A DNA stretch of 64,000 nucleotides from Thraustochytrium sp. TN22 (Eukaryota; Sar; Bigyra; Thraustochytrida; Thraustochytriidae), in NCBI GenBank assembly GCA_013306675.1, contig JABLUY010000030.1, forward strand, positions 42,557 to 106,556, read 5' to 3'. Below the pieces are notes generated by a model that was given only the letters and a program-made list of their open reading frames with translations, ran no database searches and was not told the origin of the DNA. Shown here piece by piece: positions 16,507-26,762 of the stretch. Position numbers and translations under genes: made by a program. Position 1 is the first letter of the stretch; each line of letters opens with the position of its first letter.

Positions 16507-19344
16507 ATGGACAGCGTGGAGCAGGGCGGGCTGCAGCTGCAGTGGACGCAGCTGGGCAGGTACAGCAGCAAGTACCAGCGCAACAACAAGCGGACAGGGC
16601 TCAAGAACCTGCGGTGCTTCCCGTACTGCTCGGACCCGCACAAGGATAAGGGCTTCTGCGGGACGGCTGTGCGGCTCACGGTGACGCGCGGGCCGGGCGC
16701 GCCGCAGGGCCCGCTCTTCGCGTGGGCCGAGTTCCGCCGCATCGATGAGGTTGTGGACCTGCGCGCGGGCGACCTGGTCAGCGCCGGCAAGATGCGCGCC
16801 GGCGAGCGCCACAAGGGCGAGCCGCGCCTGCCGTACTACGTGGGCGAGCTCTGCGAGTCGAGCGCCGACGTGGCGCCGCCCGAGGACGATGACGACGAGG
16901 ACGACGAGGAGGAGCAGAAGATGACGGCCGGCGCCGACAAGACCCCGGCGACGACGTCGACGCTTTCCGGCTCCCTGCAGGAGCGCTCCAACGACGTCTT
17001 GCACTTTGCCTTCAATCGCAAGCGCCGCGGCTGGAACTACTCGTGGGCGGCCAACAAGCACACGGGCGACGCGCAGCACGCGCTCTTCGTCTACGTCATG
17101 ACGCCTTCTTCTGAGACGGACTTTCGCTGCGTCGCGGTCGTGGCCGGGCCGGCCTTTGTGGTATGTTGCCGCAAGCGGCCCTCCGAAGATGAGCGTGAGG
17201 TCGACAGCATCTTGCAGGGCATCCGCCTGGCCGACGACCTCACCGTCAAGGTCAAGCCGGCCAAGGGCCGCGCCGCCGCAGCACGTTCGCCGCGGCCCGT
17301 GGCGGTGGCGGCCACCACGGCGGCCGCGGCCGTCGCCGGCCTGCCCGTCTCGCCGGCCTCCTCCTCGGCCACCACGCCCTTGCCGCCGTCGCCACACGGC
17401 CCACCCTTGCTGGGCCACGGCGGCGGGCCCCTCCCAGACCTCCCGGTGGCACACATTTTCGTGGACGATGATGCTCTCTTGCCCCATCAGCAGCAACCGC
17501 AGCATCATCAGCAGTTGCCGCCGCCCTCTTCGCCTCAGCAGGACGCCCTCTTGGACTTTTCGCTCGAGTTCCCGCTTCCGGACGAAGACCCACATCAGCA
17601 GCAGCAGGAGGAGGAGCAGCAGCAGCAGAAGCGTGCCGAGGCGGCCGGGGCGGTCACGACCGCCTCCTCATCCAGCTCCTCGTCCTCCTCATCAGCGACG
17701 CCCAGCGCCACCTTCCCCGGCATGACGGCGGACGAGGAGGCGGAGGAGTTTCGGCGCTTCTTTCTGGACGCCTTTTGGGCGGACGATGACGTCAAGATCA
17801 ACGAGTTCTCGGCGCCGCGTAAGCGCGAACGCCCCACCCCCCCTCCGCTGCCTCCATCCACGCTCATGCCACTCGAGAATTTCTCGGGCGGCAAGCTCGA
17901 GGGCACGGGGTTCGGTCCCGAGGAGGTGGTGCCGCAGGCGCCGCCGTCGCCGCCGCCGCTTCGCGCCTTTGTCAAGAAGGAGGACGCGCCGCGCGAGAAC
18001 GACCCGCCACCGCCGCCGCGCGAGGTCACCTCGCTCTTCGGCCAGTCGCTCGACACCGAGGAGGACATCATCAACGGCAAGGTCTGGCGCCTCGTGCTCG
18101 TGCTGGCGCTCGTCGAGGCGCACTGGTGCTCGATGGGCGTCAACAAGCGCGGCATGCCCGGGCACGCCGGCACCGCCTACGGGCCCTCGGCCACCTCCAC
18201 GGCCGGCGTCGGCGGCTCCGTGCCGGAGCCCGTGCCGTGCCACGCCACCGACATGTTCTCACGCATCCTGCAAAACGACGCGCTTCCCGACGACGTCCCG
18301 CCCTCGGTCAAGGCCGAGCACGAGAACCTGCTTGCGCTGCAGCGCGAGCAGCGCCGCCAGGAAGCCGAGCGCGCCGCCGCGGACGCGCCCGCTGACCGCT
18401 ACCTGCTGCACATGTCCGACGGCAACCGTCAGATCGTGCGCCAGCTCGCCACCTTTCTCGTCGAGGAGCAGGCGTTCACGCACGCCATCGAGGAGACGCT
18501 CAACGGCCTGCCGCCCGGCGCCTCCATGAAGATGCTCAAGACCGCCTTTGTGCGCGTCGCGCACGAGCAGCTCCGCGCCTTTTGCGACCTCTACGGGCTC
18601 ACGCTTGAGCAGTTCGACCGCCTCTTCGACGACCGCCCAACGCTCTCCTTCCTCAAGCAGGCCGCCGTGCGCCTGCGCATGCTCAACGAGACCATGGCCC
18701 AGTACAAGGACCTTGGCCGCGAGGACGGCGGCGCCGGCGCTGCCGATCCCAACGACCCACACGATCCGGCGCGCAAGCGCGGCCGCCACAATCTCTCGCT
18801 CCCCGCCTCCATTCGCGACCAGCACGTCAACGTCAGCGGCGAGTACGAGATGGACGACAACCTCTCCGAGGCGCACGCATTCTTTCGCGCGCTGCGCGGC
18901 ATGCCCTGGACGCTGCGCACCATGATTGGCTACATTGAGAAGACCGTCTGCATCGACCAGGTCTGCTACGAGCGCATCCACATGCAGGGTCAGCGCAAGC
19001 TGCTGTCCAACGGCGGCAACCTCTACATCACCGACGGCCGCCTTCGCAAGTTCACCCTCCTCAGTCCCGTGCCCTGGAGTCGGCCCCTCGCAGAGTACTA
19101 CCGCGCCTGGTTCGCCGAGCCCTACTTTTACCTTGTACACTACTACTCCGAGACCGAACGTCAGACGCGCATCATCCACTACCAGCCCTATCGCCTCCAC
19201 TTTCGCATCTCCGCCGAGTCGCTTGACCTCTCCACCAACGAGTGGCGCACCAAGGCCACGCGCGAGGGCTTTGCCAACCTCGTGCGCCCCTTCCCAGCCT
19301 TCAACGCCGACAAGTGGACTGCCTTTCCTCTCTACGAGACATGA
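16507..19344 (+). CDS. Large unrecognised Q/S-rich protein, possible transcriptional regulator
   Basis: 945 residues from ATG 16507 (CCGCCATGG), an excellent start context; upstream frame is repeat DNA. I do not recognise a family. Two ordered blocks are separated by low complexity. The N-terminal block (~1-240) is beta-rich with an acidic insert (~120-140) and a segment (FAFNRKRRGWNYSW, then PAFVVCCRKRPS) reminiscent of immunoglobulin-like p53/Rel/Runt-type DNA-binding folds; this is a weak impression only. Residues ~250-400 are Ala/Pro/His/Gln/Ser-rich. The C-terminal block (~500-945) is ordered, with helices (AFTHAIEETLNGLP, YGLTLEQFDRLFD) and a conserved-looking aromatic end (AEPYFYLVHYYSETER). 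A nuclear, regulatory role is inferred from composition. Confidence 0.7.
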   Translation: MDSVEQGGLQLQWTQLGRYSSKYQRNNKRTGLKNLRCFPYCSDPHKDKGFCGTAVRLTVTRGPGAPQGPLFAWAEFRRIDEVVDLRAGDLVSAGKMRAGERHKGEPRLPYYVGELCESSADVAPPEDDDDEDDEEEQKMTAGADKTPATTSTLSGSLQERSNDVLHFAFNRKRRGWNYSWAANKHTGDAQHALFVYVMTPSSETDFRCVAVVAGPAFVVCCRKRPSEDEREVDSILQGIRLADDLTVKVKPAKGRAAAARSPRPVAVAATTAAAAVAGLPVSPASSSATTPLPPSPHGPPLLGHGGGPLPDLPVAHIFVDDDALLPHQQQPQHHQQLPPPSSPQQDALLDFSLEFPLPDEDPHQQQQEEEQQQQKRAEAAGAVTTASSSSSSSSSSATPSATFPGMTADEEAEEFRRFFLDAFWADDDVKINEFSAPRKRERPTPPPLPPSTLMPLENFSGGKLEGTGFGPEEVVPQAPPSPPPLRAFVKKEDAPRENDPPPPPREVTSLFGQSLDTEEDIINGKVWRLVLVLALVEAHWCSMGVNKRGMPGHAGTAYGPSATSTAGVGGSVPEPVPCHATDMFSRILQNDALPDDVPPSVKAEHENLLALQREQRRQEAERAAADAPADRYLLHMSDGNRQIVRQLATFLVEEQAFTHAIEETLNGLPPGASMKMLKTAFVRVAHEQLRAFCDLYGLTLEQFDRLFDDRPTLSFLKQAAVRLRMLNETMAQYKDLGREDGGAGAADPNDPHDPARKRGRHNLSLPASIRDQHVNVSGEYEMDDNLSEAHAFFRALRGMPWTLRTMIGYIEKTVCIDQVCYERIHMQGQRKLLSNGGNLYITDGRLRKFTLLSPVPWSRPLAEYYRAWFAEPYFYLVHYYSETERQTRIIHYQPYRLHFRISAESLDLSTNEWRTKATREGFANLVRPFPAFNADKWTAFPLYET

Positions 19345-19556
19345 CCCGCGGCACTGTGTTGTGAGAACCCCCTGATCCGATCGATGGTGGCATCATGACC
19401 CTGTTTTGTAAAGCAATGATTGCCCGCACGTTTTTCAGCATTCGCCTCATCCGTGGCTGCATCGTCGCAGGCGCACTTGCGCATTCTTCCTTGCGCGCGC
19501 TTCGTTTCGTGTTGACGATTCGCTTCGACAAAACGATTCATTTCGATGGGAAACCT

Positions 19557-19660
19557 CGTTGCGAGATGACTCTTTGTTGCGAGATGACCTTTCGTTGCGA
19601 GATGACCTTTCGTTGCGAGATGACCTTTCGTTGCGAGATGACCTTTCGATGCGAGAGGAC
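19557..19660. repeat. 18-bp minisatellite, left of the element island
   Basis: About six tandem units of CTTTCGTTGCGAGATGAC with minor variants. The unit is related to the 20-bp minisatellite on the other side of the element cluster (both share CTTTCG, then TTG-GAG). Confidence 0.88.
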
Positions 19661-19719
19661 ACTCCATTTTGAGACAGGTCTTCACATTTCGAGACCACAC
19701 GTCACTTCGCATTTCGCAT

Positions 19720-22015
19720 ATCCCAATCACACCTCTATGCTTACTCGTATCCGCCTACCACGCGGGGGTCCCTCGGTGACGCCCGGCACAGGGGGCACTA
19801 AAGCGTATTAAGAGGGTACTTTACTCCCGATTTGCTCCAAAAAAGTGGCCTAGAGTCTGGCGAAGTTAGTTCCGCATTCGATCAAAAACGCAGCGATGGG
19901 GCCGAGCTTGAAGAGGCCCACTCGAAGCGACCCAAGGCTCCTGCCCCCTATTCATTTTGGCCGAAGGCGTGGTGGTTAGGATGAGATGAGCTCGGCAGTT
20001 CGCCCAGAGCGGCTTTGGGGGGAGCTCGCGCGCGACTTCGTCGCGGAGCGCGCTGGAGCCGCAGGCGCTGCGGCGCGCGGCTGCAGGCGGCCCTGGCGGG
20101 TGCCTTGTGCCTGCTCTCAGCTCGCACGCCCCTGCCGCAGCGCTTGGACGTGGAGTCGGGCCCGCACTGCGACATCATGGCATCGGCGAGGCCTAACCAC
20201 CGCGTGGAGGACGACAGCGACAGCGACAGCGACAGCGAGTTCGTGCCCCTGGACAAGCGGGACACAGGGGACGAAGACGAAGAAGGAGAGGAGCTTGGCG
20301 ACGAGGATGCTCGTGCTGAGGCCGCTGCGCAGCAAGACTTCGAAGACATACTTGCGTTGGTCGACGAACCGACGCGTGGTGCGAGTGCATGTTCGAGGTC
20401 GGCCTCATTCAGCACAAGACCGTTCCGGGGCTCGCAGTCTCGCCGGATGGAGTCGCTCGCGTCCGGCTTCCAGGCGCGGAGTGCGACGCATCGTCAGTAC
20501 TATGCAGCGTCGAGATCAAGACGCGCGTCGCGCCTGGAGGCGCGGTAGACGCACGTATCGTGAGCACCCAGATGAACACGTGGGGGACGAGACTTGGTGG
20601 AAGGCCATACCTGCCGAGCACCGCGCGCAAGTCTTGCACCAAGCTGTGGTCCTCCAAATCGATCACGTGCTCTACGTTGCTGCCAGCACGAGTTCGTGTT
20701 TGTACGCCTGCCTCGTTGAAGTGCCTCCGGACGCCCGGCTCGCCATGGAGCGCGCTCTGAAACCGTGGGCGGACAAGCTCACGACATGGGCGCACCAGAG
20801 CATCGACAGCGGGTGCGCCGCCCAAGCCACCTGCCATCTTCGGCGAGGAGGAGGGGGCGGTGCTGAGCTCGCACTTCCGGCTGTGGCGCGCCATGCGCAA
20901 GCTTGTCGCTCTGAAGGGGCCCATGCGGCCCGTGCATGTCATCAAGTGCTTACCGCAGGAGCTATACAACGTCGCAAAGGGCGGCGTCGACGGAAGCACA
21001 CAGTACGTGGAGCAGATCACCAACACGCAGTGCATGAATCTGAGCTGCGACCAGAACATCGCGTTGCGCACGTACAAGCAGCTCGTTGTCAACGCCATCG
21101 TGGTCTACCGCTACTTACAGGCTGCGAGGAAGAGCAACCTCGAAGACAGCGACGGGCTAAAGGCCCTCCGCGACAAGGTGAACCGCTCTGAAGCGCTCAG
21201 CACTGTCTCGTTCCGCCTCACTGTCGACATGGTCCGTCACGTCTACAGGAGCAGGCAGCTCGATACGGCGCAGGTGGAGTTCAACATGCAGCCAAGCATG
21301 CCCAAGCCCACTGGGCTCACCAGGGAAGCGGCGAGGGACCTCGTGACCGCCGGTAAGCGCAAGCGAACCCCCGAGTTGCAGAAGTTCTTCAACCACGGCC
21401 AAGCCCGCGACATCCGCCTCGATGCCGCACTGCAACATGACTCAGAGGCAGCGGGAAAGGCATCCTTCAACGCCAACAACAAGAGGATTCCCGCCAAGCG
21501 GCTCTGCGTCATCTGCGGCAAGCAAACGCACCGTCGTTGCACCATCTGCGGTGTGCCTCTGCACGTGTTCATGAGAAAGAATGAACGCACAACCTGCTTT
21601 TCCAAGTGGCACACGCGCGTGCGCGTCGAGCCTCACGAAGGCTTCAAGAAGCGCAAGACAAACGTCAACGGAACACCTTCGCCCATTTGCCTCGATCATG
21701 TCGATTCGAGCAGCGCCAGTGCCTCGTCCGGTACCCCTACAGCGCAGAGCAGGAACGACCACGTAGCCCAAGCCAGCTACACCGACACCCCATCAAGCCA
21801 TAGTTCAAGATCCTCTCGCAGCAGCCTCAGCACGAGTCCATCGTGCCCTTGATGCAGCCCAAGTTGGCCTCAGCATCCGCACAGGCCAGTCGGAAGTGAC
21901 CAACACTTTACGCTTCCATACAAACCCAGTAGTTGAAAGTTCCAAAAATGATTAGAATCATGATAGCAACAGGTCAGTCGAGCGCAAGCAGGAGAGCCGA
22001 TTTACTAGGGATAAT
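19720..22015 (+). mobile_element. YqaJ-piggyBac element, copy 1
   Basis: 2,296 bp. The same unit occurs twice more in inverse orientation, and the boundaries were set by where the three copies start and stop matching. The left end begins ATCCCAATCAC and the right end finishes ACTAGGGATAAT; read inward from each end, both show an AT-rich start followed by CCC, a very short imperfect terminal inverted repeat. The left flank is unique minisatellite DNA; the right flank is the 45-bp linker. Internally it carries a broken coding region with an acidic N-terminus, a YqaJ-like nuclease and a piggyBac-type C-terminus with zinc ribbon. Confidence 0.85.
20177..21852 (+). pseudogene. Broken transposase-like gene: YqaJ-type nuclease plus piggyBac C-terminus (copy 1)
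   Basis: Coding signal moves between frames. (1) 20177 to ~20370: an acidic leader (MASARPNHRVEDDSDSDS) ending EDILALVDEPTRG, like piggyBac N-termini. (2) ~20371 to ~20570, next frame: FEVGLIQHK, LAVSPDG and CSVEIKTR, the D...ExK core of YqaJ/lambda-exonuclease-type PD-(D/E)XK nucleases. (3) ~20570 to ~20830, third frame: IPAEHRAQVLHQA and DHVLYVAAS, the second half of that fold. (4) ~20830 to 21852: YNVAKGGVDGSTQ, matching the piggyBac block that carries the third catalytic Asp, then NAIVVYRYL, and a zinc ribbon CVICG...CTICGVPLH...CFSKWH. The blocks holding the first two piggyBac catalytic aspartates were not found. The shifts fit single-base indels; no GT-AG intron repairs them that I could see. 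Confidence 0.7.
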
Positions 22016-22060
22016 ATCCCAATCCCATCGCCCTAGACGGAGTTTAATCAGGATAGCCAT
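22016..22060. repeat. 45-bp linker S (first copy, at the palindrome centre)
   Basis: Identical 45-bp segment found at every element junction to the right of copy 1. It starts ATCCCAATCCC and ends GGATAGCCAT, so its first nine bases match the element's left end. It contains a TTAA (22044-22047) and CCCTAGA. Here it forms the loop between inverted copies 1 and 2. Confidence 0.9.
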
Positions 22061-24356
22061 ATTATCCCTAGTAAATCGGCTCTCCTGCTTGCGCTCGACT
22101 GACCTGTTGCTATCATGATTCTAATCATTTTTGGAACTTTCAACTACTGGGTTTGTATGGAAGCGTAAAGTGTTGGTCACTTCCGACTGGCCTGTGCGGA
22201 TGCTGAGGCCAACTTGGGCTGCATCAAGGGCACGATGGACTCGTGCTGAGGCTGCTGCGAGAGGATCTTGAACTATGGCTTGATGGGGTGTCGGTGTAGC
22301 TGGCTTGGGCTACGTGGTCGTTCCTGCTCTGCGCTGTAGGGGTACCGGACGAGGCACTGGCGCTGCTCGAATCGACATGATCGAGGCAAATGGGCGAAGG
22401 TGTTCCGTTGACGTTTGTCTTGCGCTTCTTGAAGCCTTCGTGAGGCTCGACGCGCACGCGCGTGTGCCACTTGGAAAAGCAGGTTGTGCGTTCATTCTTT
22501 CTCATGAACACGTGCAGAGGCACACCGCAGATGGTGCAACGACGGTGCGTTTGCTTGCCGCAGATGACGCAGAGCCGCTTGGCGGGAATCCTCTTGTTGT
22601 TGGCGTTGAAGGATGCCTTTCCCGCTGCCTCTGAGTCATGTTGCAGTGCGGCATCGAGGCGGATGTCGCGGGCTTGGCCGTGGTTGAAGAACTTCTGCAA
22701 CTCGGGGGTTCGCTTGCGCTTACCGGCGGTCACGAGGTCCCTCGCCGCTTCCCTGGTGAGCCCAGTGGGCTTGGGCATGCTTGGCTGCATGTTGAACTCC
22801 ACCTGCGCCGTATCGAGCTGCCTGCTCCTGTAGACGTGACGGACCATGTCGACAGTGAGGCGGAACGAGACAGTGCTGAGCGCTTCAGAGCGGTTCACCT
22901 TGTCGCGGAGGGCCTTTAGCCCGTCGCTGTCTTCGAGGTTGCTCTTCCTCGCAGCCTGTAAGTAGCGGTAGACCACGATGGCGTTGACAACGAGCTGCTT
23001 GTACGTGCGCAACGCGATGTTCTGGTCGCAGCTCAGATTCATGCACTGCGTGTTGGTGATCTGCTCCACGTACTGTGTGCTTCCGTCGACGCCGCCCTTT
23101 GCGACGTTGTATAGCTCCTGCGGTAAGCACTTGATGACATGCACGGGCCGCATGGGCCCCTTCAGAGCGACAAGCTTGCGCATGGCGCGCCACAGCCGGA
23201 AGTGCGAGCTCAGCACCGCCCCCTCCTCCTCGCCGAAGATGGCAGGTGGCTTGGGCGGCGCACCCGCTGTCGATGCTCTGGTGCGCCCATGTCGTGAGCT
23301 TGTCCGCCCACGGTTTCAGAGCGCGCTCCATGGCGAGCCGGGCGTCCGGAGGCACTTCAACGAGGCAGGCGTACAAACACGAACTCGTGCTGGCAGCAAC
23401 GTAGAGCACGTGATCGATTTGGAGGACCACAGCTTGGTGCAAGACTTGCGCGCGGTGCTCGGCAGGTATGGCCTTCCACCAAGTCTCGTCCCCCACGTGT
23501 TCATCTGGGTGCTCACGATACGTGCGTCTACCGCGCCTCCAGGCGCGACGCGCGTCTTGATCTCGACGCTGCATAGTACTGACGATGCGTCGCACTCCGC
23601 GCCTGGAAGCCGGACGCGAGCGACTCCATCCGGCGAGACTGCGAGCCCCGGAACGGTCTTGTGCTGAATGAGGCCGACCTCGAACATGCACTCGCACCAC
23701 GCGTCGGTTCGTCGACCAACGCAAGTATGTCTTCGAAGTCTTGCTGCGCAGCGGCCTCAGCACGAGCATCCTCGTCGCCAAGCTCCTCTCCTTCTTCGTC
23801 TTCGTCCCCTGTGTCCCGCTTGTCCAGGGGCACGAACTCGCTGTCGCTGTCGCTGTCGCTGTCGTCCTCCACGCGGTGGTTAGGCCTCGCCGATGCCATG
23901 ATGTCGCAGTGCGGGCCCGACTCCACGTCCAAGCGCTGCGGCAGGGTCGTACGAGCTGAGAGCAGGCACAAGGCACCCGCCAGGGCCGCCTGCAGCCGCG
24001 CGCCGCAGCGCCTGCGGCTCCAGCGCGCTCCGCGACGAAGTCGCGCGCGAGCTCCCCCCAAAGCCGCTCTGGGCGAACTGCCGAGCTCATCTCATCCTAA
24101 CCACCACGCCTTCGGCCAAAATGAATAGGGGGCAGGAGCCTTGGGTCGCTTCGAGTGGGCCTCTTCAAGCTCGGCCCCATCGCTGCGTTTTTGATCGAAT
24201 GCGGAACTAACTTCGCCAGACTCTAGGCCACTTTTTTGGAGCAAATCGGGAGTAAAGTACCCTCTTAATACGCTTTAGTGCCCCCTGTGCCGGGCGTCAC
24301 CGAGGGACCCCCGCGTGGTAGGCGGATACGAGTAAGCATAGAGGTGTGATTGGGAT
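22061..24356 (-). mobile_element. YqaJ-piggyBac element, copy 2 (inverted)
   Basis: 2,296 bp, the reverse complement of copy 1 over its whole length. By eye I found only two base differences from copy 1 (both near 23946-23951). Together with copy 1 and linker S it forms a near-perfect palindrome with 2.3-kb arms. Confidence 0.85.
22224..23899 (-). pseudogene. Broken YqaJ-piggyBac transposase-like gene (copy 2)
   Basis: The same coding segments and the same frame breaks as copy 1, at mirrored positions. The intact C-terminal frame, with the piggyBac GVD block and zinc ribbon, is 22224-23216. The nuclease halves lie between about 23240 and 23705. The shared breaks mean the damage predates amplification. 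Confidence 0.7.
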
Positions 24357-24401
24357 ATCCCAATCCCATCGCCCTAGACGGAGTTTAATCAGGATAGCCA
24401 T
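24357..24401. repeat. 45-bp linker S (second copy)
   Basis: Identical to the linker at 22016-22060 and in the same orientation on the plus strand, lying between copies 2 and 3. Its TTAA is at 24385-24388. Confidence 0.9.
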
Positions 24402-26697
24402 ATTATCCCTAGTAAATCGGCTCTCCTGCTTGCGCTCGACTGACCTGTTGCTATCATGATTCTAATCATTTTTGGAACTTTCAACTACTGGGTTTGTATG
24501 GAAGCGTAAAGTGTTGGTCACTTCCGACTGGCCTGTGCGGATGCTGAGGCCAACTTGGGCTGCATCAAGGGCACGATGGACTCGTGCTGAGGCTGCTGCG
24601 AGAGGATCTTGAACTATGGCTTGATGGGGTGTCGGTGTAGCTGGCTTGGGCTACGTGGTCGTTCCTGCTCTGCGCTGTAGGGGTACCGGACGAGGCACTG
24701 GCGCTGCTCGAATCGACATGATCGAGGCAAATGGGCGAAGGTGTTCCGTTGACGTTTGTCTTGCGCTTCTTGAAGCCTTCGTGAGGCTCGACGCGCACGC
24801 GCGTGTGCCACTTGGAAAAGCAGGTTGTGCGTTCATTCTTTCTCATGAACACGTGCAGAGGCACACCGCAGATGGTGCAACGACGGTGCGTTTGCTTGCC
24901 GCAGATGACGCAGAGCCGCTTGGCGGGAATCCTCTTGTTGTTGGCGTTGAAGGATGCCTTTCCCGCTGCCTCTGAGTCATGTTGCAGTGCGGCATCGAGG
25001 CGGATGTCGCGGGCTTGGCCGTGGTTGAAGAACTTCTGCAACTCGGGGGTTCGCTTGCGCTTACCGGCGGTCACGAGGTCCCTCGCCGCTTCCCTGGTGA
25101 GCCCAGTGGGCTTGGGCATGCTTGGCTGCATGTTGAACTCCACCTGCGCCGTATCGAGCTGCCTGCTCCTGTAGACGTGACGGACCATGTCGACAGTGAG
25201 GCGGAACGAGACAGTGCTGAGCGCTTCAGAGCGGTTCACCTTGTCGCGGAGGGCCTTTAGCCCGTCGCTGTCTTCGAGGTTGCTCTTCCTCGCAGCCTGT
25301 AAGTAGCGGTAGACCACGATGGCGTTGACAACGAGCTGCTTGTACGTGCGCAACGCGATGTTCTGGTCGCAGCTCAGATTCATGCACTGCGTGTTGGTGA
25401 TCTGCTCCACGTACTGTGTGCTTCCGTCGACGCCGCCCTTTGCGACGTTGTATAGCTCCTGCGGTAAGCACTTGATGACATGCACGGGCCGCATGGGCCC
25501 CTTCAGAGCGACAAGCTTGCGCATGGCGCGCCACAGCCGGAAGTGCGAGCTCAGCACCGCCCCCTCCTCCTCGCCGAAGATGGCAGGTGGCTTGGGCGGC
25601 GCACCCGCTGTCGATGCTCTGGTGCGCCCATGTCGTGAGCTTGTCCGCCCACGGTTTCAGAGCGCGCTCCATGGCGAGCCGGGCGTCCGGAGGCACTTCA
25701 ACGAGGCAGGCGTACAAACACGAACTCGTGCTGGCAGCAACGTAGAGCACGTGATCGATTTGGAGGACCACAGCTTGGTGCAAGACTTGCGCGCGGTGCT
25801 CGGCAGGTATGGCCTTCCACCAAGTCTCGTCCCCCACGTGTTCATCTGGGTGCTCACGATACGTGCGTCTACCGCGCCTCCAGGCGCGACGCGCGTCTTG
25901 ATCTCGACGCTGCATAGTACTGACGATGCGTCGCACTCCGCGCCTGGAAGCCGGACGCGAGCGACTCCATCCGGCGAGACTGCGAGCCCCGGAACGGTCT
26001 TGTGCTGAATGAGGCCGACCTCGAACATGCACTCGCACCACGCGTCGGTTCGTCGACCAACGCAAGTATGACTTCGAAGTCTTGCTGCGCAGCGGCCTCA
26101 GCACGAGCATCCTCGTCGCCAAGCTCCTCTCCTTCTTCGTCTTCGTCCCCTGTGTCCCGCTTGTCCAGGGGCACGAACTCGCTGTCGCTGTCGCTGTCGC
26201 TGTCGTCCTCCACGCGGTGGTTAGGCCTCGCCGATGCCATGATGTCGCAGTGCGGGCCCGACTCCACGTCCAAGCGCTGCGGCAGGGGCGTGCGAGCTGA
26301 GAGCAGGCACAAGGCACCCGCCAGGGCCGCCTGCAGCCGCGCGCCGCAGCGCCTGCGGCTCCAGCGCGCTCCGCGACGAAGTCGCGCGCGAGCTCCCCCC
26401 AAAGCCGCTCTGGGCGAACTGCCGAGCTCATCTCATCCTAACCACCACGCCTTCGGCCAAAATGAATAGGGGGCAGGAGCCTTGGGTCGCTTCGAGTGGG
26501 CCTCTTCAAGCTCGGCCCCATCGCTGCGTTTTTGATCGAATGCGGAACTAACTTCGCCAGACTCTAGGCCACTTTTTTGGAGCAAATCGGGAGTAAAGTA
26601 CCCTCTTAATACGCTTTAGTGCCCCCTGTGCCGGGCGTCACCGAGGGACCCCCGCGTGGTAGGCGGATACGAGTAAGCATAGAGGTGTGATTGGGAT
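24402..26697 (-). mobile_element. YqaJ-piggyBac element, copy 3
   Basis: 2,296 bp, direct repeat of copy 2. One base difference was noticed (A for T near 26070, changing Thr to Ser in one frame). With the linkers on both sides it sits between two TTAA sites (24385-24388, 26711-26714) and shows a perfect 15-bp inverted repeat TCAGGATAGCCATAT next to them. This is the only copy for which a classical piggyBac reading (TTAA plus inverted repeat) works. Confidence 0.85.
24565..26240 (-). pseudogene. Broken YqaJ-piggyBac transposase-like gene (copy 3)
   Basis: Mirrors copy 1, with the same three frame changes. The intact C-terminal frame with the piggyBac block and zinc ribbon is 24565-25557. The acidic leader begins at 26240. 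Confidence 0.7.
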
Positions 26698-26742
26698 ATG
26701 GCTATCCTGATTAAACTCCGTCTAGGGCGATGGGATTGGGAT
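26698..26742. repeat. 45-bp linker S (third copy, inverted)
   Basis: Exact reverse complement of the linker at 22016-22060. It closes the element cluster on the right; beyond it lies minisatellite DNA. The linker is therefore present in both orientations. Confidence 0.9.
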
Positions 26743-26762
26743 ATTTCAAGACACACACGCCC

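Noticed and set aside
20547-20573. A possible 27-bp intron (GT...CCCAG) in the element gene
   Set aside because: Its length is a multiple of three, so it would not repair the frame change, and it is shorter than the introns seen in SPT4.
22044-24388. Reading copy 2 as a classical TTAA-flanked piggyBac insertion
   Set aside because: The linkers on its two sides face the same way on the plus strand, so the bases next to TTAA differ and no inverted repeat forms.
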